Shown piece after piece: positions 55,801-64,000 of a DNA stretch of 64,000 bases (within the stretch, counting starts at the first letter, position 1; each line of letters begins with the position of its first letter). Both the position numbers and the translations under genes were made by a program. The notes under the pieces are model-generated. The model ran no database searches and was not told where the DNA came from. It worked only from the letters and a program-made list of their open reading frames with translations. Where the stretch lies: positions 954,458 to 1,018,457 of the forward strand of contig NC_031476.1 of assembly GCF_000006565.2 (NCBI RefSeq), written 5' to 3'. This stretch comes from Toxoplasma gondii ME49. Taxonomy: Eukaryota; Apicomplexa; Conoidasida; Eucoccidiorida; Sarcocystidae.

Positions 55801-58800
55801 AGCAAGGTTTGGCGAGCCTGTGATGCTTATCGTACATCGATGAAACTGCAGAGCACCTCCTTCAGAACTGGGATCACCTCTTTCAGCGTCACCTACAGCT
55901 AAAACATCTGTAACTGCTTTGAACGGGGCTACTACTTCATCTCCTGGAACATGCTGTGGGTGCTCAGGTGAACTCGAGCGTTTCGCATCCACGCTGAAGA
56001 CACAGTGTTTGTGTGTGGTGATAATCCCTTTCGCTGTCCGCCCCTTTGTCTCCGCGAATGACAGTTTCATGGAGTCTCGAGGAGGAACAACATTAGCGGC
56101 GTTTCACACATGTCTCTGCACACGACAAGCAAGTTGCCAAGCTTCCTCCCGCAGTTCGTCTGTGGTCGGCCGACGTACACTAGGCGAACGGGAAAATGTG
56201 TGGGTGTGCTGCCATGTGAAGGAGAGACACTCCACTGAGGAAAGTGCAGATGGTAAGGTGAGAGTCGCAGAAAAAGAGCTTGCACTCGGGCTGCTGTAAT
56301 CAAAGCGAAAAGCTCATGCCACACTCGCGTGGGGAGGGACAGGATCAGTCCACACCTCGGTCTCGTTCCTAGAACGCTCTACTCAAGAGGAACCTTTTCA
56401 CAGACTTCTATCGGCGTCCCAATGTAGACATACACTTATATAAATCCTTTACACCTATTCAGATGAAGTTGGCTATGCATACGTCTAGTTCGCGTTTGTA
56501 GCCAAACAATATGTAGTGCCACGCACTACTGCGTGTATATATATATATATATGTATACATATATAATATATATATATATATGTATATGTATATAAGTATA
56601 TATGCATACATATGTATATATATATATATGCTCGCGCAGATGTATATTTCCAGACAAAATCACCAGTATCGGGTGTTTTCGATGAGGTTCCGAAGCGCTC
56701 GTTTTCGAGAGTGTCTTCTCTCTGCGGTGTCGTCCTCTCGACGGTATGCGACCCTCCAGTCCGTGTTCCCCGATATGGTTTCTTCCCTTGGGGTTCCTGA
56801 CCTGCTGCACCTCGAGTAGCGAGACCCGAACGAGGTGGAGGAGCGCGTTGAAGTTGGCGACTTCGTGCGAGAAAAAAACAGACAAGGGAGACAACTCGGG
56901 CGCCTTTGTAGCACTGTTTCTGCTTGCCTCAAAAGTCGACGCATGCGCCTGGTGTCGATCGAGGAGAGGCGGAAGGCGACTTAGCAGATCGCCCACGAGT
57001 TTCACTGCGGAAGAGTCGGAGATGTGCCGCGTTCGGGAACTGTCCGAAGACCTCAACTGGCTACTCGATAACATCCAGGAGAGCAGCTCTCGGGCCTCGC
57101 GCTCTTTCAGCCTGACAAAGCAGAAAAAAGGAGGAAAACGAAACGCATACTGGACACCCGAACGCGTTCGAGAAACGCTTCAGAAGAAGAAGAGGCGGGG
57201 CGCTGAGTGGTCGTTTAATGAGGAGATTCCATCCCAAAGTGCGGTGCGGACACAACACTACAGTCGCTGCATGCTTGTCCACGTGACATATTTGTCAACG
57301 TTGACAAAGAGACGAAACCACAGGTGCATACGCCGAAAAAATATACGTCTGGATAAGCAGAATGTCACACACAGCACTACAGAGAAGTGCCCCCATTGTT
57401 GTGTTTGGATACGCGTCACTACAGTTTTAAAGAGGATGCCACATGCGCGACCGACGCGTTTCGCCGGCACCGCGACGCTTTCAAGATAAAAGAACAGAGC
57501 AAAGAAGAGTAGATGAACACGAGTGAGCAGACGGCGCCGTTCGTCTCGAGCGCTGGACAAAGTCATGCGCAACAGGGCGTCTGGCTGCAGCGTGCGTATT
57601 GTCTGACTGCCTGTCCATGGCTACGGACGTATATCATGCTTCAGCTGAAGGGGAGCAAGGTCTCAATCTCCCAAGTCATAATGCGTTATTGACATTCGGA
57701 CTCTAGGTTTTATCTGACTTGACTTGGGTGCGCGGTGACAGACTGATGAAAATGCGCGTCGTGTTGTGAGGAAAGAAAGAGAAAGGAGTCGTTCTCGTTC
57801 GTAGACATCTGTGGCCCACAGAAAGCAGGTGGTCCGCGTACATTAGACTGGCGTTGCGATGGAGGCCAAAGGCTTCTGGCGGGTCTTGTAGCGGCAAGCG
57901 ACCGATGGCCTGGCGGCAGGCCTCAAAGCTCGTGGCATCTGGCAGACGGTAGAGCGGCGTTTGCGAAGGAAGAAAGTCTTGTTCGAGAGTGTGGGTCGAG
58001 ACGAAACTTCTGAAGAGCGCGTCGACTGCTCGCAGGTCCATCGCGTCTGTCACCCTCCCGCCGTAGTTGAGGGCAGCCGTCGAGAAGGTCAGCGCGTCAA
58101 AGGAGAAACCGGTCTGGTTTCGTGGAACCTCCGCGATGGACCCCATGAGCTGAACTTGAGAGATCTGCAGCGCGAGAGGAGAAGAAAGGAGAGTCAGGTC
58201 AGAGCCGACCAAGTGCTGCCTCGATGAAGGAGGAAGGCAGAATTCACAGAACCGCCAGCCGAGGGAGTTTTCGTCTGCGATCGCTAGCTGAGATCCGAGC
58301 TTGCAACGCCCGCACAGGGTAATTCGTCAACGATTTGCGCCGATAACCGGAGTTGGGGAGTTGCAGATATCTGCGAAAAGAGTAGGAGTTTCGGGAGGTC
58401 TGTAGGCGTGCTCCTCCACAAGGCCTTACGTCCTCTACGGCAGATTCGTCGTGGAAGCCATGGTGTTCAGGTGAAGAAGAGACAGAGGAACAAGAAAGGA
58501 AACAGTCGCCGTTCCCGCGGCTGCGAAACAAGGTAAGTGAGCATCTGTCCGAGAAAACCTTCCCTCGCACTTTGAACCAGAGACGCACGGCGCTTGTCTC
58601 GAGATGCAACAGAAATCGCTCTTACGATGCAGTCCCATGGCGTCCAGTCGTAGACGTTGTTCCACCCGATCGCCCCGAACTTCCTTCTCTCGAGTGCGAC
58701 GGCGTGGAAGAGCGCCAGGCCGAAAAAGAGTCTCTGGAAATCTCTTCGTTGTTCCAGTTGCCTCAACTCCGGATCTTCGCTGTCTTCTCGCTCGGCGTAG

Positions 58801-61008
58801 ATGCGCAGAAGATTCGCCTTGATGCCCTGCGCGATCCGGAAGAGAATGCGAGAGATGATCGGCCATTAGCACTCGAGCTGGTGGCGACCCGAAGGCACAG
58901 GTGAAGAGGGCTCGAAAAGTAGACTGAACGAAGGTCGAGACACTCCCTGGCCGTGAAGGGATAGCCTTGTGCCACTCACGGGACTGCCGGATTTTCCGCA
59001 GGATGAGTTTTAAGTGCCAGATGTACAGTTGATAAGGAGGGTATGAAGAGAGCTCGAAAACGCCTGGCTACTCGAAATAGATTCTAGGGGCTAAAGAAGG
59101 AAAGGTGGCGGACGCGAACGAAGCACTGAACCAGAAGAAAAACCGGTTTCATAAAAAAACAGAAGAATCGAAAACTCCGGGCTTCCTCACCCAGAAGAAG
59201 CAACATGTCACCATCCCTCGTCCCTGGATAAAGGCTGAAAAAAGGAAACGCTCCATAACAGGTCTCCTTCGACCCGATGATTCCACCACTTCATACAGGA
59301 ATGTACAAGTCAGAGAAGAACCCCTTTCTTTGGTCTCTCTCTATGTATATATTTATATATATACATATGTACATATATATATATATATATATGTATTTAT
59401 AGGTGTATTTATGTATACGTGCAGGTTTGTACGAGGAGGTGCGCCTTTTGCGGGAGAAGGCATTGATAGACAACGAACTTCTTGCGTATGTAGATGAGTG
59501 GAACACGGGATGTAGACGGAAGCTACGTATGGAGAATGCACGCTACGATCGCCATACAAGTAGAAGCAAATGTCCAAAGACGTGCATGTCTGAGTGCACA
59601 GCCCTGAAGGAGACTCACGGCTGGCGGTTCGCTGGTAATTTTGATAGTCGATTCAAGCAGCGACAGCGGGAATGTTTGGCAAGGCATCGAGGTGAGAAAG
59701 AGCCGGAAGTTTTGGTGGACAGAACCTGCACAAAGTTCTTCGTGGAGTCTCTGAAGGGTCGGCATGAACGAGGGGGCGAGGTGGCAGTTTTGGAGACAGA
59801 CCCACTCGCCCGTTTCTCTGCAGCGACAGAGGATCGAAAACAACGGAGAAAGAGAAAAGTCGAATACAACGTCGCCTCAAAAAAGCAAAAAAGAGGACAC
59901 AACACTCTAGGGAGGGAAGGAAGGCGGGAGACCCGTTTCATGTCTCGCGAACAGGAACATGACCGCCGGATACAACTGAGTGGGTCCTGTCGAGATTGGC
60001 CATCTTCTCTTTCGCTCTCTGACACTTGTGCTTCCCAATCGCCTGCCCCGCGTGCTTCAGTGGCTGCGACAGTCCACATCGAAAATCCTAAACCCTACAA
60101 GCTGAAAGTCACAACGCGAAGCTTTCCCCTGGTCGCCTTCCTCTTCGCTGTGCGTCTGCATCGAGTTGCGTACTCTGTGTCCCTCGTCACACCTCTCTTT
60201 CTCGCTTTCTGTCGCTGTCTCCTTTCTTCTTGCTCTCTTCTCCCTCGGTCTCTCTCCCCTCTCTCTCCTCTCTCTCTCGCCTTCTGTCCCCTTTCCTTCT
60301 CTCCTGCTTTCGCGGGCGCGTGTTCGCCTTCCTTTGCTCTTTCTTTCTTCCTTGTCTATCCACTTCAGTTGTTCTGTTTTCGATGCCTGTACCTGGCTGC
60401 GTCTACGAGGGCAGCGGCTCTGGCGCCTTGACCTTGGCCGAGGGAAACGAAGTGAACGTCTTCGCGACCTGCGCCGAGTTCGTCTGCGAGGCGATTGATT
60501 TCCTCCGTCGGGTCGACACCAGACGAAAGAAGAAACAATATCGGTGTGCACGCGCTCGAATCGCGATACACCTCGCTGAGCGAGCGCGGCGGAGGCTCGA
60601 TGAACTCCGCTCCCAGCTGACTGGCCACATACTTCCGAGCTGCAAGCACGAGTTCCTCTGGTCTGAGGGAAGGAGGACAAGCGAAGGCGGGAGAAGCCTC
60701 AGTAACGGTTCCCTACTTTGAAGAGGATACATGCATACAACAAGACAGAGTGGAACCGGACGGAGAAAAGGATCCCGCCTCCACGTACATGTCCTGTGTT
60801 TCTATGAACTGCCTTCAACGAGAAAAAACTGCTGAACGGGGAGAGAGCCTCTCGTCCCACTCCTCCTCCTCTAGTGGAGCAAGTTCCGAATGAGACAGTT
60901 AAAACGCACTCTTTTCCGCAGCTTTTCTTCACACAGGCGTCTGCCGAGGACCATCGTGACGCAACGCAAGCACCCTCGGATACTCGCGCACTCATCGACA
61001 CGCATCTA

Positions 61009-61080
<72 letters not shown>

Positions 61081-61085
61081 TATAC

Positions 61086-61119
<34 letters not shown>

Positions 61120-63633
61120 ATATGTATATATATGTATTCAGATGCATCTGGTTGATTGGATAGACGTCCATGCAGTATCTCGTTCATTGGTGTGTGGCGA
61201 CACGCTGACGTTAGCATGTGAGACTCATAATCTTGCGTCGTTATATGCATGACTGTATAGACAAGCGGGGGTGCATGAAGGCGGCCTAGCGAGTCGCTCT
61301 GCTGTCTCTTTGCATTGGTCGTCGAGCTCTGACACTCGCGTCCTGACGCATGCATGCGACTGGTGTCCACAGCCAGACCTCCTTCCTTCTTCCGAATCGT
61401 GGCTCACCTAAGCGCTTTCGTGAGCAGCAAGGCCTGGAAGGGAGTGAGCGTCTCTTCGAACCCGTCGGGGAGAGAAGAAGAGAAGTCGAAATCCGAGTCG
61501 ACGAAGCGCTGCCAGGCTTCCGGAGTGGCGAGCACGGCATGCAGCAGACCTGCGAAGCTCCCTCCGAGGCTGTCGAGGAAAACGAGTTGCTGTAACTTCT
61601 GCTCTGTTAGCCAACTTGCACGACGATCCTGAAGAGAAGGCCGGAGCGGCCCGAGCAAGAAACGGGACTTTGCGCGTCGGTGTGGACTCGATCGAAAGGT
61701 CGAGTCGAAGCAAGGAGGCGGCCCTCCTGATCTTCGCATAACGCATTTGAGTTCGAAAGCAAAGTGGCGTTCTTCGATACAAATCAATGCTTGTGTGACA
61801 AGGTCGGTCAAGTCGACTCCGATGAATTCCCTGACCTTCCCTTGAGCCCCCCTACGAAGTCTATGCAGTTTACCCTTTCGTAGGAACAAACACACAGCCG
61901 TGGGCCACCATAGGGACGGCAGCAGTTTCTGGAAATGGTGCTTTTTCCTTATGTTTTCGTATGTCCGCGTGTCCGTGCATGGAATCTTAGGAAGGGCATC
62001 CAGCTGCGACGCGGAGAGCTTTACGAATTCTATTTCTTCTCTCTTCTCCACAGTTCAGTGATCTGTCTACAAAGCCTAGGCCTTGCTTCGCTCTCTCTCG
62101 TGCCTCCCTCTGAAAATGTCCTCTTGTTCTCTTCGAAACTGCTCATCTCGCGAGAGCTCTCTTCTGTCATTCCTGCAGACTCTGCAGGGAACGAAACTAG
62201 CAGGCGGTCGCCGCCCGAAGAAGTCTCTCGAGTTTTCACTCGTTCTTCTTCTGCTGCTGCATTTCGTGTAGTTTTGAGTGTTGAGGCTCACAGATCCTTC
62301 CGCAGCACATCTGTCACTTCTAAGCGCCCCCTCCCGACAACAGGGATCTATATGCGGACATGGACAGAAGCTGGAAGGTTTTTTATGTGCCAGAAAATGA
62401 ATCCCTGAGTGTCACTTGCGGGTTTGTGTATCTCGTCGTTTTCCGAGAAACGTTTCTCTATCGCGGAAGGCATTCCTCGCTCGCTGTCGGCTTTTGCGGA
62501 GCGTGTCATATACGTCCTTCCTTCTACGTTTCTTGTGGCTCCCGTACACGAGCGACGTCCTTCACGCGCGCATGTAGATCGTCACTCGCCGGGCATCCGC
62601 GAACAAGAAAATCATATGCCTCTTTCGAAGCGACGCCTCCGCGTTTGTCGATGGCGAGTGCGAGGAGAAAAGCGAAACAGAACTTGTGTCGCTCGAATAA
62701 ACCATGGCACGTTCTGCGATACACTTGGAGAGTCAGTTCTCGCTGAAGCACGGTCACGCGCTGCGCGACATTGCCCTTCTGTAAAGCAAGACAGTGAAAC
62801 AACGACAACAGACAAGCTAAACAGAAGAAACTGATTATAAATATAAATACATAGATATGCATATATACATATACATATATATACATATCTATGCATATAT
62901 CTTTCTATATATACAGATGCATATATATATATATATATATATAGGGTAAGATATAGCGGCTGATGCACTTGCCTGTTTAGATATTCCAAAGACACTTGAA
63001 AAGTTATATCCAGTTTCGCAGACATCCCCTCACTCTCTGCGAGACTTCGAGGTGGACGCCTTCTGTCTATCCCCAGGGATATGTGCATGCATTCCTCTAT
63101 TTGGCCGCCCGCACAGGTCCAGTGTGTTCCGTTCTGTGTGCAAGTGTTTCCTGGCGTCGCCTTTTCTCCTTGCTGGTCGTTTCGCCTTTTGTCGAAGATC
63201 GTGACAACGAGGAACCCGTTGATTCGAAGTCGCTCACGCTCCTCTATTGGTGGAGACGCGAGCTCGAAAAGTCTGTCAGCGTTCCGTTCTGTAGCTTTCA
63301 GTGACGGCTGCTCGTCATCGCTCTCGCGGCTTTCACAAAACTCCTCACCTCTCCCTGCGTCTCTTCTAGAACGTGTCTAAAAACTCTGAGGAAGGCGTTC
63401 AGCGACTGTCTGTACACCGCGTTGAGGCGACTCAGAGCAGCAACCACAAAATACAGAAGAGCTCCGCGCGCTGCAACCCCTCGAAAGAGGTCTCTTGCTC
63501 TGTCGAGTGTCAGCGTCGTTTCCTCGGCAACCTGCAGTCTTTTTCGAAGGTCGTCCGACATGCGTTTCGAGGCCGCCAGCACATCAACCAGTCGATCGTC
63601 CACCAAAATGTCTCCTGTCACCCCGGCAAGAAG
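52889..63633 (-). CDS. Axonemal-type dynein heavy chain, C-terminal part (5' part beyond window)
   Basis: Microtubule motor of the flagellar axoneme. Exons in transcription order: 63633-63349, 62778-62566, 61628-61408, 60662-60393, 59817-59619, 58826-58626, 58164-57842, 57111-56802, 55524-55258, 54661-54551, 54313-54174, 53688-53618, 52953-52889. Every junction is GT..AG with closed phase, giving 891 C-terminal residues. The chain starts in late AAA5 ([31 protein letters not shown]) and passes [18 protein letters not shown], the post-AAA5 [11 protein letters not shown] block, and AAA6 with [60 protein letters not shown] and ITSEPPA. It continues [88 protein letters not shown] and [11 protein letters not shown], and ends [16 protein letters not shown]. 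That ending ([12 protein letters not shown]) is typical of axonemal rather than cytoplasmic dynein-1 chains. Inner versus outer arm class needs the missing N-terminus. Confidence 0.95.
56535..56630. repeat. Imperfect (TA)n / TATG microsatellite
   Basis: Nearly 100 bases of TA with scattered G and C, inside the 1.28 kb dynein intron between exons 57111-56802 and 55524-55258. Confidence 0.9.
59343..59402. repeat. Imperfect (TA)n microsatellite
   Basis: TA-rich tract in a dynein intron. Confidence 0.9.
61010..61137. repeat. Compound (TC)n-(TA)n microsatellite
   Basis: About 17 TC units (61011-61045) run straight into a TA tract interrupted by GC and GTATG. It lies in a dynein intron and is the longest simple repeat in the window. 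Confidence 0.92.
62837..62944. repeat. Imperfect (TA)n microsatellite
   Basis: TATA/CATA-rich tract close to the acceptor of dynein exon 62778-62566. Confidence 0.85.
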
Positions 63634-64000
63634 CTGGAAAGATCAGGAAAGTGGACAGCATACAAGTGGAAGCACAACGTGAAGGAGTGAACATATATCT
63701 ATATCTATATATATCTATCTATCTATCTATCTATATATATATATATATATATACGTGTATATATTTGTATGAGAAAATACATCTACGAATAGTCTCGAGA
63801 AGTGCATTTGAATCTTGAATGCAGTGAACCAAAGAGACACGGAGAACGAGCTCCTTTGTAAGCGTGCACGGTTTCATGCCGACGTGTGACAATAAATAGG
63901 AGCTTCATGCTGATTCACATTTGTGTCTATATATACATATTACCGGTCAACATGTATACGGACATGAGCTTCATGCTCATGCTCACCTATATCTATATCT
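63634..64000 (-). other. Dynein intron reaching the window edge
   Basis: Apart from the ATCT/TA repeat, it holds two copies of GAGCTTCATGCT (about 63901 and 63967) and more TA-rich DNA. No further dynein exon is visible. Confidence 0.6.
63692..63752. repeat. Compound (ATCT)n-(TA)n microsatellite
   Basis: Tetranucleotide ATCT units followed by TA, in the dynein intron at the window edge. Confidence 0.9.

Noticed and set aside
55732..56070. 112-codon minus-strand frame within a dynein intron, considered as an extra exon
   Set aside because: The flanking dynein exons join in phase and in family register without it (..EVQQ to [14 protein letters not shown]).

Overview
The window reads as nuclear DNA of a coccidian apicomplexan close to Toxoplasma, Neospora and Hammondia. 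The evidence is intron-rich genes with GT..AG introns of about 0.1-1 kb, proteins of conserved families swollen by Ser-, Ala-, Gly- and Glu/Arg-rich inserts, pyrimidine-rich introns, many (TA)n and (TC)n microsatellites, TGCATGC motifs, and flagellar genes that fit flagellated microgametes. I cannot settle the species by eye. There are no rRNA or tRNA genes, no CRISPR arrays and no recognisable mobile elements.

Seven protein genes can be reconstructed exon by exon, with intron phases that close. Left to right they are: a tubulin-tyrosine-ligase-like polyglutamylase (TTLL, +, 5' end missing, to 5664); a lipin-type phosphatidate phosphatase (-, 20771 to 9605, 8 exons, 1579 aa); a RINT1/TIP20-family vesicle-tethering subunit (+, 23291 to 33622, about 10 exons); an unrecognised small secreted basic protein (-, 37325 to 35974, 2 exons, 266 aa); a tandem AAA ATPase most like NVL/Rix7 (+, 40214 to 46609, 6 exons, 1326 aa); an intronless CDC50/LEM3-family flippase subunit (+, 48930 to 50696, 588 aa); and the C-terminal 891 residues of an axonemal-type dynein heavy chain (-, 63633 to 52889, 13 exons, 5' part beyond the window).

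The order is mostly convergent and divergent pairs: TTLL> <lipin, RINT1> <secreted protein, NVL> CDC50> <dynein. Gaps of 2-4 kb between genes hold no coding region I can support. Lipin and RINT1 share a 2.5 kb divergent intergenic region, and the secreted protein and NVL share one of 2.9 kb.

Themes are membrane lipid handling (lipin, CDC50), ER-Golgi traffic (RINT1), ribosome assembly (NVL) and axoneme work (TTLL, dynein). They are not an operon-like system. The most novel item is the 266-aa secreted protein, which has a signal peptide, two strongly basic clusters and no family I recognise. It is a candidate dense-granule-type or exported effector. Next are the 810-residue C-terminal extension of lipin with paired CxxC motifs, and the altered Walker B motif in the first ATPase domain of the NVL-like protein.
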